Assembly: GCF_029989365.1 (NCBI RefSeq)
Contig: NZ_JAPRAQ010000004.1
Coordinates: 434,001 to 498,000 of the forward strand
DNA from: Bradyrhizobium sp. Arg816
GTDB lineage: Bacteria > Pseudomonadota > Alphaproteobacteria > Rhizobiales > Xanthobacteraceae
Reading direction: 5' to 3'
DNA length: 64,000 bases
A model generated the notes under the pieces. The model had not been told where the DNA came from and did no database searches. It saw only the letters and a list, made by a program, of their open reading frames with translations. The position numbers and the translations under genes are program-made. Below are positions 24,718 to 33,659 of this stretch, one piece after another; the first letter of the stretch is position 1; each line of letters opens with the position of its first letter.

Positions 24718-25779
24718 TCACGTCGTCCGGAACTGGAGCACGCCGTCCTTCGTCTCCGCCGTCAGCCGGCCCTCGACGATCATGTAATTGACGTGGGCAA
24801 CGAGTTCGCCGGCGGCAAAGCCCATCTGGTGCTCGTCCAGCACGTGCTTGTTGAACACGACAGGTACCAGGGCGCGCGAGGTCTGCGGCACCTCGCGGCA
24901 GGCTTCCGCGATCAGGCTGCAGCGCTCCTCGTGGTGGTCGGCGAGCTGCTTGATGCGGGTCTTCAGACCGTAGAACGGCACGCCGTGGCCGGGGAGCACC
25001 AGCAGATCGTAGGGCAGGGTGGTGGTCAGGCTCGCGAGCGAGGCCAGATATTCCCCGAGCGAGTTCTGGTCGGGTTCGACAGCCCAGACGCTGACATTGG
25101 GCGAGATCCTGCTCAGCACCTGGTCGGCGGAGAGGAACAGCTTGTCGTCGGCGCAATACAGCATCACCTGGTCGAGCGCATGCCCGCCGCCGGTGATCAC
25201 CTTGAAGCGGCGGGCGCCGATCACGACCTCGTCGCCATGCGAGATGCGGCGGTAGGACGGCGGCAGCACCGAGACGCGCTTGAGATAATCCTGGCCGCGG
25301 CCGAGCAGCTTTTCGGTGAGCGATTCGTCCATGCCGTGGCGGCGGAAGAACAGCCGCTGGGCTTCGCGCCGCTCCTCGGTGCCGCGGTTCTGGTGGTAGA
25401 CCGATTGCAGATATTCGACCTGCGACATCACCAGCGGGCAGTTGAACCGCTCGACGATCCAGCCCGCGAGGCCGACGTGATCGGGGTGCGAATGCGTCAC
25501 GATCAGGCGCGTGATGTTGACGCCCTTCAGCGGCCCCTCGAACAGTCTGGTCCAGGCCTCGATCGTTTCCTCGTTGCCGAAGCCGGCATCGACCATGGCA
25601 TAGCCGTCGCCGTCGGCGAGCAGGTAGATGTTCACGTGGTTGAGGCGGAACGGCAGTTTCAGGCGCGCCCACAACACGCCGGGACGCACCTCGACGATCT
25701 CTTCGGGGCCGGGATGCTGTTCCCAGGGATAGCGCAGGGCCTCGGCCGAGGACTGCACGGTGTCGGTTTTCGGGTTCAT
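24718..25779 (-). CDS. Metallo-beta-lactamase-fold hydrolase
   Basis: The 353-residue protein has the binuclear metal motif THSHPDHVG near residue 95, preceded by the strand YAMVDAGFGNEETIEAW, and later GGGHALDQVMLY and LPGHGVPFYG, which supply further metal ligands. The long spacing between the motifs and an alpha-helical C-terminal part (about residues 270-353) resemble the hydrolase subgroup with a winged C-terminal domain, as in thioesterase-like or LACTB2-like enzymes. The substrate is unknown. It faces aroQ and is followed upstream by a palindromic repeat. Confidence 0.87.
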   Translation of the reverse strand: MNPKTDTVQSSAEALRYPWEQHPGPEEIVEVRPGVLWARLKLPFRLNHVNIYLLADGDGYAMVDAGFGNEETIEAWTRLFEGPLKGVNITRLIVTHSHPDHVGLAGWIVERFNCPLVMSQVEYLQSVYHQNRGTEERREAQRLFFRRHGMDESLTEKLLGRGQDYLKRVSVLPPSYRRISHGDEVVIGARRFKVITGGGHALDQVMLYCADDKLFLSADQVLSRISPNVSVWAVEPDQNSLGEYLASLASLTTTLPYDLLVLPGHGVPFYGLKTRIKQLADHHEERCSLIAEACREVPQTSRALVPVVFNKHVLDEHQMGFAAGELVAHVNYMIVEGRLTAETKDGVLQFRTT

Positions 25780-25866
25780 GCTACCGGCTTAAACCCGCCG
25801 CGCGCGGGGCGCCAGCCGAAAAAGGCCGGGCCGTGGTCTCCGCATGGCGGTCATACCCGCAGTTTT

Positions 25867-25955
25867 CCGTAGCCCGGATGGAGCGAAGCGAAATCCGGGG
25901 CCTTCGCGCTTGTGGCACGATCCCCGGATTACGCTTCGCTCCATCCGGGCTACGG
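25867..25955. repeat. Long palindromic repeat (GTAGCCCGGATGGAGC type)
   Basis: Arms at 25867-25900 and 25921-25955 are complementary over about 34 bases with a few mismatches, sharing GTAGCCCGGATGGAGCGAAG. The 20-base centre is not conserved. This looks like a REP doublet and lies between two minus-strand genes, where it may also end transcription of the chemoreceptor gene. Confidence 0.8.
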
Positions 25956-25972
25956 GGATACGGGCCGGCGGC

Positions 25973-28129
25973 TTACGCCGCCCGCATATTGTTGAGGAAT
26001 GCGTCGATCTCTCCGCGCAGCATGTCGGCTTCGCGGCGGAGCGCGTCGGAGGCGCCCAGCACTTCGCTCGCCGCCGCGCCGGCTTCGGCCGAAGCCGTGG
26101 AGACGCCGATGATGTTGCTGGAGACCTCGCTGGTGCCGCCGGCGGCATGCTGGATGTTGCGGGCGATTTCACGGGTGGCTGCGCCCTGTTCCTCGACCGC
26201 GGCGGCGATCGTCGTCGTCACGTCGTTGATCTCGCCGATGATGCGGCCGATGCCCTGGATGGCGCCCACCGCCGAGGTGGTGACTTGCTGCATGCTGGCG
26301 ATCTGGGTGCGGATCTCTTCCGTCGCCTTGGCGGTCTGGCTCGCGAGGCTCTTCACCTCGGAGGCGACCACCGCGAAGCCGCGGCCGGCTTCGCCCGCGC
26401 GCGCCGCCTCGATGGTGGCGTTGAGCGCGAGCAGGTTGGTTTGCGAGGCGATGGTCTGAATCAGGTCGACCACGACGCTGATGCGGCTGGCGCTGTCGGC
26501 AAGGCTCTGCACCGTGGTGTCGGTGGCGCCGGCCTCGTCGACCGCCTTCCTGGCGATCGCGGCCGAGGTCACGACCTGCTTGCTGATCTCCTCGATCGAG
26601 GACGACAGCTGCTCGGTGCCTGATGACACGGTCTGCACGTTGACCGAGGTCTCCTCGGCAGCGGAGGCGACCGCGTTCACCAGCGCGTTGGACTGGTCGG
26701 CGGTGTTCGACATGCTCTGCGCGGTGGACTGCATCGAATTGGCCGACTGCGCGAGATTGTCGAGCGCGCTGCGTACCGCGCCCTCGAACTCGGCGATCTT
26801 CGCTTCCATGCGCGCGGCACGCTCGGCCTTGGCGACGCGATCCTTGTCCTGCTCGCTCGACATCGCGCGGGCCTCGATCATGCTCTCGCGGAACACCTGC
26901 AGCGTGTTCGCCATCACCGAGATTTCGTCATTGTGGTGCTTCGAGCGGTAGATCTCGGTCTCGAGGTCGCGGTTCGCGAGCAGCTGCATCGACTGTTGCA
27001 GGGCGCCGATCCGGCGCAGGATGTTGCGGCCGACATAGAGCCAGACGAACAGCGCCGAGCCGACCAGCATCAGCGCCCCCAGCGCCAGCATCGCGGTGGT
27101 GGCGAGCGAGATCTCCTGGCGCGCCTGGAAGGTCGACGCGTTGGTCTCCTTCTGCACGCCGTCGACGAGCTGCTGCACGCTGATGCCGAGACCGACATTG
27201 AGCTTGCGGGTCTCGTCCAGAATGGTCTGGCCGTAGTCGATGGCGTCGAGCTCCTTCTGGCGGATCTTGAACACGCCGGTCTTGCCCTCGCCGAAGCCGA
27301 ACAGCTTCTGCACAGCGTCGCGCACCGTCTGCATCGAGGGCATGTTCGGGAGGTCTTCGAGGTTCGACTTGACGCGGTCGCGCGTCGCCTTGAACTCCTT
27401 CTCGATCGCCTCCAGCGTGTCGCTGTTGTTGGCCGACAGCGCCGCCATCATGTCGGCGGCCATCAGATTGCCGTTGGTGGAGATTGTCGCGACCTGGGAG
27501 ACGGTGCGGGCAGCCTCAGTCGCATCATCTGCGGAAACTTCCGCCGCGCCGAGGATCGCGTTCAGGCGCGTCTGTGCGTCCAGCATCGCAGGACCGGCCG
27601 CGCCGACGAAGGTGAGCTGGGCCTTGCGCAACGCCTCATACTGCTTGTCATGCAGCGCGCCGGTCTCGAGCCGCTCGCGCGCGGCCGACACCAGGCTCTG
27701 GGTCGCCTCGTCGATGCTCTTGGCGGTGTCGCGCAGCGCCGTTGCGATCTGCTTGTCGGCGCCGAGCTCGATGATCTCGCCGAGCTTGGCCATGGCGAGC
27801 TGCTGGATGTCCTTCACGCTCTTGGTGCGTTCCTTCAGCGCCTCGTCGGAGGGCGATGCCAGCAGGCCCGGGCCTTGCGCCGCGAGCGTCGCGCTTTGCG
27901 AGGCGAGCTGCAGGCTGGCGGAGAGGCGCGGGATGTCGCGGCCGCTCAGATCCATCATGGTCGCGCCGAGGTGATTGAAGACGAAGCCGGCGCCGGCTGC
28001 GATCACGAGACCCATGCCCGCGATCAATGCGAAAGCGGCGAACAGGCTGCCGCGCACGCCCCACCTTGGCATCTTGAAACGAGGCTTGAGACGGCCAAGG
28101 ACACGGCCAGCACCCAGACGGATCGCCAT
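25973..28129 (-). CDS. Methyl-accepting chemotaxis protein
   Basis: The 718-residue chemoreceptor has a first membrane helix near residues 28-50, a large periplasmic helical sensing domain (about 50-335), a second helix near 338-362 ([20 protein letters not shown]), a HAMP domain, and a cytoplasmic signalling region. The conserved hairpin tip is [20 protein letters not shown] followed by [15 protein letters not shown]. It passes ligand signals to CheA/CheW; no che genes lie nearby, which is usual for scattered receptors. The periplasmic part is helical and similar to four-helix-bundle sensors, with no ligand inferable. Confidence 0.93.
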   Translation of the reverse strand: MAIRLGAGRVLGRLKPRFKMPRWGVRGSLFAAFALIAGMGLVIAAGAGFVFNHLGATMMDLSGRDIPRLSASLQLASQSATLAAQGPGLLASPSDEALKERTKSVKDIQQLAMAKLGEIIELGADKQIATALRDTAKSIDEATQSLVSAARERLETGALHDKQYEALRKAQLTFVGAAGPAMLDAQTRLNAILGAAEVSADDATEAARTVSQVATISTNGNLMAADMMAALSANNSDTLEAIEKEFKATRDRVKSNLEDLPNMPSMQTVRDAVQKLFGFGEGKTGVFKIRQKELDAIDYGQTILDETRKLNVGLGISVQQLVDGVQKETNASTFQARQEISLATTAMLALGALMLVGSALFVWLYVGRNILRRIGALQQSMQLLANRDLETEIYRSKHHNDEISVMANTLQVFRESMIEARAMSSEQDKDRVAKAERAARMEAKIAEFEGAVRSALDNLAQSANSMQSTAQSMSNTADQSNALVNAVASAAEETSVNVQTVSSGTEQLSSSIEEISKQVVTSAAIARKAVDEAGATDTTVQSLADSASRISVVVDLIQTIASQTNLLALNATIEAARAGEAGRGFAVVASEVKSLASQTAKATEEIRTQIASMQQVTTSAVGAIQGIGRIIGEINDVTTTIAAAVEEQGAATREIARNIQHAAGGTSEVSSNIIGVSTASAEAGAAASEVLGASDALRREADMLRGEIDAFLNNMRAA

Positions 28130-28233
28130 CGAACTTCCCCCACGCGTGATCTTTATATTTTCGCCGCGGAGTATCCTTCGGCCGGGTTAAAAAATCGCAA
28201 GTTGCACAATTGGTTGCGCTGTTCCGCACAGCG

Positions 28234-28265
28234 AAAAAAGAAAGGGCCGGCAGAGTTGCCGGCCC
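28234..28265 (-). terminator. Intrinsic terminator of the porin gene
   Basis: GGGCCGGCA (28244-28252) pairs with TGCCGGCCC (28257-28265), loop GAGT. The A-rich tract 28234-28243 gives a U-run on the minus strand, 30 bases after the porin stop. Confidence 0.88.
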
Positions 28266-28294
28266 TTGATCATGAAGAGATTTTTGAGGCGCGA

Positions 28295-29020
28295 TCAGTA
28301 GCGCGCGACCGCCGAATTGGCCCAGTTGAAGCGGTAGTTGACGCCGGCCTTGATGGTGTGGTCGTCGGTGGTGAAGCTGCCGGTGCCCGCCAGCGGACCG
28401 CCGGTGAAGCTCGCGTCGCCGAAATTGTAGTACTGGTACTCGGCCTTGGCCGACCAGTTCGGGGCGAACATGTATTCGAGGCCGGCGCCGACGGTGTAGC
28501 CGTTGCGGTGATCGCCGGTGATGAGGAAGGCGGTCGGCACGCCGCCGACGGTCACCTTCTCGTTGTTGTCGGAGAAGGCGTAGCCGCCCTTCACGTAGAG
28601 CAGGCCCGGACCCCAGGTGTAGCCAACGCGGCCGGTGATAGAACCGAGACCACGCTGGTCGTTGGTGTAGGCGATGCCGCCCGGAAACACAGCGCCGACG
28701 CTGCCGGAAAGCCAGGAATACTGGCCTTCGACGCCGACCACGAAGCTCGGGTTGAACTGCCAGTCCGCACCGACCTGCACGCCGCCGAGGAAACGGCCGT
28801 TGCCGTTGTTGCCGGTCGAGAGGCCATTGAAATTGTTGTCGCTGGAGAACGCGCCGCCGACATGGCCGCCGATATAGAAGCCTGTCCAATTGTAGATCGG
28901 CGCGGCATAGGCCGGCGCGGGCGCCTTGTAATAGTTGCGGTTGCCGAGATCGGCGCCGATGGCCGGCGCGGCAGCGCCCACCACGAGCAGGGCAACGGTC
29001 GCAAACAAAATCTTCTTCAT
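28295..29020 (-). CDS. Omp25/31-like outer-membrane beta-barrel protein
   Basis: The 241-residue protein has a Sec signal (MKKILFATVALLVVG, cleaved after AIGA near residue 23) and an eight-stranded barrel of the Omp25/RopB type. YNWTGFYIGGHVGGAFSSDN is the family N-terminal strand, and the C-terminus ends in an aromatic strand YRFNWANSAVARY suited for the Bam machinery. The signal peptide decides the ATG at 29020 over an upstream in-frame start. Related proteins are abundant surface antigens of rhizobia and Brucella. It has its own terminator and is probably monocistronic. Confidence 0.93.
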   Translation of the reverse strand: MKKILFATVALLVVGAAAPAIGADLGNRNYYKAPAPAYAAPIYNWTGFYIGGHVGGAFSSDNNFNGLSTGNNGNGRFLGGVQVGADWQFNPSFVVGVEGQYSWLSGSVGAVFPGGIAYTNDQRGLGSITGRVGYTWGPGLLYVKGGYAFSDNNEKVTVGGVPTAFLITGDHRNGYTVGAGLEYMFAPNWSAKAEYQYYNFGDASFTGGPLAGTGSFTTDDHTIKAGVNYRFNWANSAVARY

Positions 29021-29244
29021 CGTCTTGAACTCCAGCACTTTGGTCCCCGGCAGGCGCGCTGTCCGCGCCGTCGTTGGTTTTGCAGATAGCTCGCTTTTGA
29101 CGAAAATGCTGTCACATGCATGGCACAACGACAGCCAACCTAACTTATTGGGCTACAAATGATTTTCGTGCTTAATGCCGGCTTAAGAAGTGGTGAAGGA
29201 AGGCTTAACTTCGCAGGTGTCGGGTAACTTGCGCGCGTCTCTCG

Positions 29245-29565
29245 TTAACCAAGTCGCCGCCGCGCCTCGTCGCGCATCTGCTCGCGGAAGGCCGCGCGCC
29301 TTGCGGGCCGGTCCTCCTCGCGGACGTCGTGGCGATCGAAGACGTCGAACTTCTCCATGATCGGATAGCGCTCGCTCGCCATCGCGAGCACGCGCAGCAC
29401 CTTGGTCGCGGACGGCGTCGGCCCGCTTACCTCCCAGCGCCGGATGGTATCGGCGCCGCCCTTCTCCGGCAGTCCGCAAAGCTTGGCCATGTCGGCCGCG
29501 GTGAGCTTGCGCTCGAGCGCGTCGGAAAGGTCGTTGCGGAGCCGCTTCAGTTCGGGGCCGGTCAT
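29245..29565 (-). CDS. Small helix-turn-helix-like protein
   Basis: The 106-residue protein has a predicted DNA-binding style N-terminal half: LERKLTAADMAKLCGLPEKG with TIRRWEVSGPTPS resembles an XRE or MerR recognition helix pair with a WE turn. The C-terminal half is highly charged (DRHDVREEDRPARRAAFREQ) and probably helical. It may be a small transcription factor or an antitoxin-like protein, but there is no toxin gene beside it. I see no named family. Confidence 0.6.
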   Translation of the reverse strand: MTGPELKRLRNDLSDALERKLTAADMAKLCGLPEKGGADTIRRWEVSGPTPSATKVLRVLAMASERYPIMEKFDVFDRHDVREEDRPARRAAFREQMRDEARRRLG

Positions 29566-29684
29566 GCTGTTTGCGTCCAGGAAGTCACCGAAGCCAATGC
29601 ACTAGCGCTGATTCGGGTCCATCCGAAGGCGGGTGGTCGTGATAGTGTGTCCGTGCCGGTCGAGCATCAGCGAGGCGAAATCGC

Positions 29685-30026
29685 ATGCCTGTGTTCAAGC
29701 TGCCCCTGTCGGGGGATGTCGTCCAGTCCATTTATCCGTCGTTCTTCAGTCCCACCGGCGGCCAGTTCGGCCTCGTCAACATCACGGTGGGACAATCCTC
29801 GGCGCCAGATGTCGAGAAGGACGTGCTGTCGGATGTCGCCGGTTACGGCAAGCAGATCGGACAGATCGCGGACGCGCTGCTGGCCGTGGTCGAGCATCTG
29901 GAGTCGCGGCCCGACCACGCGCTCGCTGACGATCCGGCGATCGCCGCCTTCAAGGAGCTGATGCACTCAGTCGCGACAGTTAAGGAGCGACATGGCCGCA
30001 AGGCGTGTCGCCCGAAGCGACGATGA
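29685..30026 (+). CDS. Hypothetical protein
   Basis: I do not recognise this 113-residue protein. It has no signal peptide or membrane helix. The first half (MPVFKLPLSGDVVQSIYPSF) is beta-like, and the rest (residues 40-100) is helical with KQIGQIADALLAVVEHLESR, ending in a very basic tail, CRPKRR. The context is a set of small genes; an open frame of this length with normal codon use and the same third-position GC as its neighbours supports coding. Function is unknown. Confidence 0.55.
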   Translation: MPVFKLPLSGDVVQSIYPSFFSPTGGQFGLVNITVGQSSAPDVEKDVLSDVAGYGKQIGQIADALLAVVEHLESRPDHALADDPAIAAFKELMHSVATVKERHGRKACRPKRR

Positions 30027-30152
30027 CCACGGCAGCGGTGTCTGGGTCAGGCACATTCGGGCGTGCACGAAGTTATGAACGGGTGCCCGTGGAAATTCCG
30101 CGTTGAATGAACACATGGCACAGTGGGCTCGCAGCCAATGAAGGGAACCCAC

Positions 30153-30440
30153 ATGACAAGCATCAAACCCGCCATTGCCGCACTTATCACTGTCGGACTG
30201 CTTGCCGCGCCCTTCGCAGCCGAAGCGAAGAAGGCCCGGCCGAGCCGGCATCACTACAGCACGGGCGTGGTGGCCCCGACCTATGGCGCCGCCGCATTGC
30301 CGGTCGCGCAGCCCAGGACCTCCTACGGGTCGTCCGGACAGACGGTCGGGACGGTCACGGCGCCCTCGATCGGATCGTACAATTGGCCGTCGGTCGGCGT
30401 GACCAATGCGGTGCCGACCTGGAGCAACACCACGAGATAG
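30153..30440 (+). CDS. Small secreted protein, paralogue of 32342-32614
   Basis: The 95-residue product has a Sec signal (residues 1-24, ending PFAAEAKK) and a Ser/Gly/Thr-rich mature part. The C-terminal 36 residues, from [15 protein letters not shown] to VPTWSNT, match those of the gene at 32342 in 30 of 36 positions. ATG 30153 follows AAGGGAA at five bases, and the region around the start also resembles the paralogue. No Cys is present in the mature part. The low-complexity repeated VG-T and PS units suggest an extended extracellular or periplasmic protein. Function is unknown. Confidence 0.7.
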   Translation: MTSIKPAIAALITVGLLAAPFAAEAKKARPSRHHYSTGVVAPTYGAAALPVAQPRTSYGSSGQTVGTVTAPSIGSYNWPSVGVTNAVPTWSNTTR

Positions 30441-30471
30441 AGGGCACGTCGCCAGGGCGCGCCGGTGACCG

Positions 30472-31407
30472 TCAACGCATGCCGGGCGCGAGGCCGGAGA
30501 GCAGGTAGAGCGCGACCAGCAATGTCGCGACCGACAGCATCGTCGTGACCGAGACGGTGGCCGCGACCAGCTTCTCCTCGACCTTGTGCTCGTGTGCCAG
30601 CACATAGACGGTCTTCGCCGTCGGCACGGCCGCGCATATGACGGCGGCGATCGTGTAGAGCGGATTGAGGCCAGTCAGCACGCAAAGCCCGTAGACGATC
30701 AGCGGCATCACCACCAGCTTCACGGTCGCGAGCGCGAACGATGCCTTCAGGTTGGATCGCAGACCGTCGACCGACAGGCCAAGCCCGATGGCAAACAGCG
30801 CGCAGGGCGTGAGTGCGGCGGCAATGATGTTCAGATAGGCCGCGACCGGCGCCGGAATCGGCAAGCCCGTGATCGCCCAGACGAGACCGATGAGCGTCGA
30901 CAGAACCATCGGATTGAGCAGGATCTGCTTCACCAGCCCGCTGGCATGCACAGGGCCGCGCACGTCCCTTTCCAGCAGGATGACCGTGAGCGGAAACATC
31001 ACGCCGGCGACGAACACCGTCGCCACCGCGGCGGGCAAGACGGCGGGCTGGCCGTAGATCGCGTGCAGGATCGGGAGCGCCACGAAGCCGGTATTGGTCA
31101 TGGCCGCCGCCATGCCATGGATCGTGCTGCTGGCGAGGTCGTGCTTGCCGCCCGCGCGGACGGCCAGGAACACCAGTGCGAAGCAGAGGAGGGAGCCGCC
31201 TCCGAACGCGAGCAGGAAGCGCCATTCCAGCAGGTTGCGCGCCGGCTCCTGGGCGATCGTGACGATCAGCAGCGCCGGCATCGCCACGTTGTAGGCAAAA
31301 TGCACCAGCGCGTCCGCAAGCGAGCGGGAGAGATAACCTGATACACCGGCAAGCCAGCCGGTGACGATGATTGCGAACACGGGAAGAACGAGGCTGGCGA
31401 CCTCCAT
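30472..31407 (-). CDS. AEC-family transporter (auxin efflux carrier type)
   Basis: The 311-residue membrane protein has about ten helices in two inverted repeats of five. Characteristic AEC features are the N-terminal VLPVFAIIVTGWLAG, the discontinuous helix with NTGFVALPILHAIYG, and LNPMVLSTLIGLVW in the second half. Bacterial members export or import malonate, malate or related anions. The start is ATG 31407 because AGGGGGA precedes it; the first in-frame start would add 20 polar residues. It lies between the two small secreted paralogues, on the opposite strand. Confidence 0.88.
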   Translation of the reverse strand: MEVASLVLPVFAIIVTGWLAGVSGYLSRSLADALVHFAYNVAMPALLIVTIAQEPARNLLEWRFLLAFGGGSLLCFALVFLAVRAGGKHDLASSTIHGMAAAMTNTGFVALPILHAIYGQPAVLPAAVATVFVAGVMFPLTVILLERDVRGPVHASGLVKQILLNPMVLSTLIGLVWAITGLPIPAPVAAYLNIIAAALTPCALFAIGLGLSVDGLRSNLKASFALATVKLVVMPLIVYGLCVLTGLNPLYTIAAVICAAVPTAKTVYVLAHEHKVEEKLVAATVSVTTMLSVATLLVALYLLSGLAPGMR

Positions 31408-31511
31408 CCGGCGTCCCCCTCTGCCAAGCAGCGACGCCACTCTAGCCTGGCGATGCACGCTCGTCACGGTTCAACTGGATGGCGCCGTCCTCGATCAGGC
31501 GGCCTGTGGCC

Positions 31512-31721
31512 TCAGGCGCCTCTGCCGGTCTGTTGACCGAACACGCAGCGCCATCCAGCCAGGCGTTCGGCCGGATGCTGGTTCATCCATTCAGCGAGCT
31601 GCGGCGCGCCCATCAGGCAGGACTGCATCGAGACGTTGGCGAAGTCCGAGGTGGTGACGATCTGCTCGTGACAATTCCCCGGAGAGGAGAGGCTGCAGAG
31701 CACCGCGATGATCTTGATCAC
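31512..31721 (-). CDS. Small Cys-containing hypothetical protein
   Basis: The 69-residue product starts with GTG at 31721, which overlaps the stop of the preceding small gene (GTGA). A short hydrophobic start (MIKIIAVLCSLSSPG) may be a signal peptide, followed by four Cys spread through SPGNCHEQ, MQSCLMG and WRCVFG. QLAEWMNQHPAERLAGW is a strongly helical, amphipathic part. I believe similar short proteins occur in other Bradyrhizobium, but cannot verify it here. Function is unknown. Confidence 0.55.
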   Translation of the reverse strand: MIKIIAVLCSLSSPGNCHEQIVTTSDFANVSMQSCLMGAPQLAEWMNQHPAERLAGWRCVFGQQTGRGA

Positions 31722-31888
31722 GCCAGATTTCCCACGTCTCCGTTGGCCGCGCGGCCGATCGTCGCCTTGTCCTGCTGCTCGCTCGGATCAGCAGGCGGAA
31801 AAATGCTGTCGTAGATCGCGCGTGCCTCCTGAATGAGGCGAGCGCGCTCGCGCTCGGATTTCGAGACAAACTGAATAACCTGGCCCAT
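31718..31888 (-). CDS. Small hypothetical protein, coupled to the next gene
   Basis: The 56-residue product (MGQVIQFVSKSERERARLIQ onward) is charged and helical, with a DPSEQQ segment near the end. It has no signal peptide. ATG 31888 was preferred to a start ten codons upstream because GQVIQFV looks like the true beginning. Its TGA stop overlaps the GTG start of the next gene. MGQVIQFVSKSER-type starts are, from memory, common in small rhizobial proteins. Function is unknown. Confidence 0.5.
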   Translation of the reverse strand: MGQVIQFVSKSERERARLIQEARAIYDSIFPPADPSEQQDKATIGRAANGDVGNLA

Positions 31889-32341
31889 ATCGGCTCCAAT
31901 GGATCGGAAATCCATCATCAGATGATGGAAATCATTCCATGCGAATCTGGGGTGCCGACTTCGGCTTTGCAGCTGTGCAGGCGGTCACGAAGGATAAAAA
32001 GCCCGTGACCGTTCCGTTCCTGCGCGGAACGGAATACCGGACCGATGTGCCGACCTCGCGCCACCGACCCGCGCTCCCGTGACTGACGCCATCGGCGCAC
32101 GCAATTCATGCGTGCAAGCTTGGGGCAGCAGGAGTTCGCCCCCGGCGAGTTGAGGTTGCCGCGCGTGCGTCCCTGTCCGGCTGGAGCCGCTTGTGGTGGC
32201 ATCGTGACAGAGTGTTGAGATCCACTGCATGCCCTGTTGCGGCACGTTTTCGCGCACGCGGAGTTGTAAGGTTGCTCAGTGCAGCGGTTCGACAACCGAA
32301 TGGCTGACGCGACTGAGCGACCGCGATCGAAAGGATCACCC
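31889..32341. other. Intergenic region before the second secreted paralogue
   Basis: This 453-base gap has no believable gene: the open frames present are short and Arg/Cys-rich with no start site. It contains a perfect 9-bp inverted repeat, TTCCGTTCC (32012-32020) and GGAACGGAA (32026-32034), loop TGCGC, of unknown role. Promoters for both flanking genes should lie here. Confidence 0.5.
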
Positions 32342-32614
32342 ATGACAAGGATGAGACGCTCCCTTGCTACACTTATCGCTCTCGGATTGGCGGCAGCGCC
32401 ATTCGCTGTCAGCGCGCAGACGTCGGGGACGAGCACACAAGGCCGCACGAGCGGAAGCTCCGGAGCACCGGCACAGCAGGGTGCGACTTATGGAAGCTCC
32501 GGACAGACAGTCGGGACCGTTACGGCGCCGTCGGTCGGAACGTCTAACCAACCTTCGGTCGGCGTGACCAACTCGGTCCCGACCTGGAAGAACACCAACC
32601 CTCCGGCCAAGTAG
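32342..32614 (+). CDS. Small secreted protein, paralogue of 30153-30440
   Basis: The 90-residue product has a signal peptide ([20 protein letters not shown], cleaved after VSA near residue 25), then a Ser/Gly/Thr/Gln-rich segment and the shared C-terminal block from [15 protein letters not shown] to VPTWKNT. The start has AAAGGA eight bases upstream. It ends 19 bases before a duplicated fragment of the ABC ATPase gene, so it sits at the border of the islet described below. Together with the gene at 30153 it defines a small family of unknown function. Confidence 0.7.
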   Translation: MTRMRRSLATLIALGLAAAPFAVSAQTSGTSTQGRTSGSSGAPAQQGATYGSSGQTVGTVTAPSVGTSNQPSVGVTNSVPTWKNTNPPAK

Positions 32615-32633
32615 CGACCGCGATCGGCCGACC

Positions 32634-32805
32634 CACGCCGCCGGCGCGCGCGCTCTTTCCGCCCGGGCACCGCCGCCAGCAATTCGCGCGTATAGGCGTG
32701 CTCCGGCGCGGCGAACAGCTGCGCGGTCGGCTTCAACTCGACAATGGCGCCGCGCTGCATGACCGCGATGCGGTCGCAGATTTGCGCGGCGACGCGCAAA
32801 TCGTG
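32634..32805 (-). pseudogene. Duplicated 3' fragment of the ABC ATPase gene (left direct repeat)
   Basis: These 172 bases match 35286-35455, the last 170 bases of the intact ATPase gene, in the same orientation with about eight substitutions and a 2-base insertion. They encode [18 protein letters not shown] through [11 protein letters not shown] and then shift frame. There is no start and no ATPase core, so it is a remnant. Its border with unrelated sequence at 32805/32806 lies at the same point as 35455/35456. Confidence 0.85.
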
Positions 32806-32845
32806 CCGTTTCGAACACGTATTGCGTCGTTCGATCGGGGCCGCC

Positions 32846-33607
32846 TCAAAGTTCGGCGAACCCACCATCGACCACCAATTCCGATCCGAGCATGTAGCTC
32901 GAGGCATCGCTGGCAAGGAACAGCACCGCAGCGGCAATTTCGTCGGCCCTCCCGAGTCGGCCGATCGGAATCAGTTTGCTGACGCCTGCGAGATAGTCGC
33001 GAAACTCGGCTTCGGTCTGCCCGGGATGTTCGGATTGACCGACGCCGCGAAGGATGGGCGTCTCGATGAGACCCGGACTGACCGCGTTGACGCGAATGCG
33101 TCGGCCAAGCAGCTCCGCCGACAGGGTACGAGCGAACGAGCGGACCGCGGCCTTCGAGGCCGAAAGGATGGCGCGCCCCGGCACGCCAACCTGATTCAAC
33201 CAGGCCGTATTCACGATGATGGAGCCGCCCTCACGCATGACCGGTTCGATTGCCTGGATCGAGAAGAACACGGATTTGACGTTCGTATTCATGAGCCCGT
33301 CGTATTGTGCTTCGTCGGTCGTCGCCAGCGGCGTGACATAGGCGACACCCGCGTTGGCGAAGAAGATGTCGAGCGTGCCGAACGCCTGTCGCACATCCGA
33401 AGCCATCTTCCGGAGAGCCTCGCGCGAACGCACGTCGGTCTGAAATGTCACCACGTCGTCCCCGATGATCCGGCGTGCCCGATCGAGAGCATCCGGCTCG
33501 CGTCCCGAAATAGCGATTCGCGCGCCGTTGTCGTGCAGCAGCTTCGCGGTCGCGAGGCCGATGCCCGAAGTTCCGCCGGTAATGAGCGCCGTCTTTCCAT
33601 GAAGCAT
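32846..33607 (-). CDS. SDR-family protein lacking the catalytic Ser and Tyr
   Basis: The 253-residue protein has a good Rossmann cofactor site (TGGTSGIG at 10-17, NAG at 85-87) and the usual end VDGGF. At the active site, however, Tyr is replaced by Leu148 (LSASK, Lys152 kept) and the Ser 13 residues earlier by Ala135 (VNTAWLNQ). A normal SDR reaction is therefore unlikely; it may bind NAD(P) and a ligand as a sensor, or use other chemistry. ATG 33607 follows AAGGAGG. It lies downstream of the DUF6130 gene in the islet, 52 bases away, and is divergent from LysR. Confidence 0.85.
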   Translation of the reverse strand: MLHGKTALITGGTSGIGLATAKLLHDNGARIAISGREPDALDRARRIIGDDVVTFQTDVRSREALRKMASDVRQAFGTLDIFFANAGVAYVTPLATTDEAQYDGLMNTNVKSVFFSIQAIEPVMREGGSIIVNTAWLNQVGVPGRAILSASKAAVRSFARTLSAELLGRRIRVNAVSPGLIETPILRGVGQSEHPGQTEAEFRDYLAGVSKLIPIGRLGRADEIAAAVLFLASDASSYMLGSELVVDGGFAEL

Positions 33608-33659
33608 GGAGTCCTCCTTGTCGGTCAGGTCCAATCGATCTGGCATGAGCGGCATCTGG

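Noticed and set aside
29178..29244. Possible terminator or gene after the small helix-turn-helix gene
   Set aside because: No stem longer than four pairs and no open frame with a start site were found.
31918..32448. A 176-codon open frame on the minus strand
   Set aside because: It is rich in Arg and Cys, has no ribosome site or family features, and overlaps the start of the secreted paralogue on the other strand.
32488..32937. A 149-codon minus-strand frame that ends like an ABC ATPase
   Set aside because: Only the middle part matches the ATPase end; the rest is antisense to the secreted paralogue and to the SDR end. It is a duplicated fragment, not a gene.
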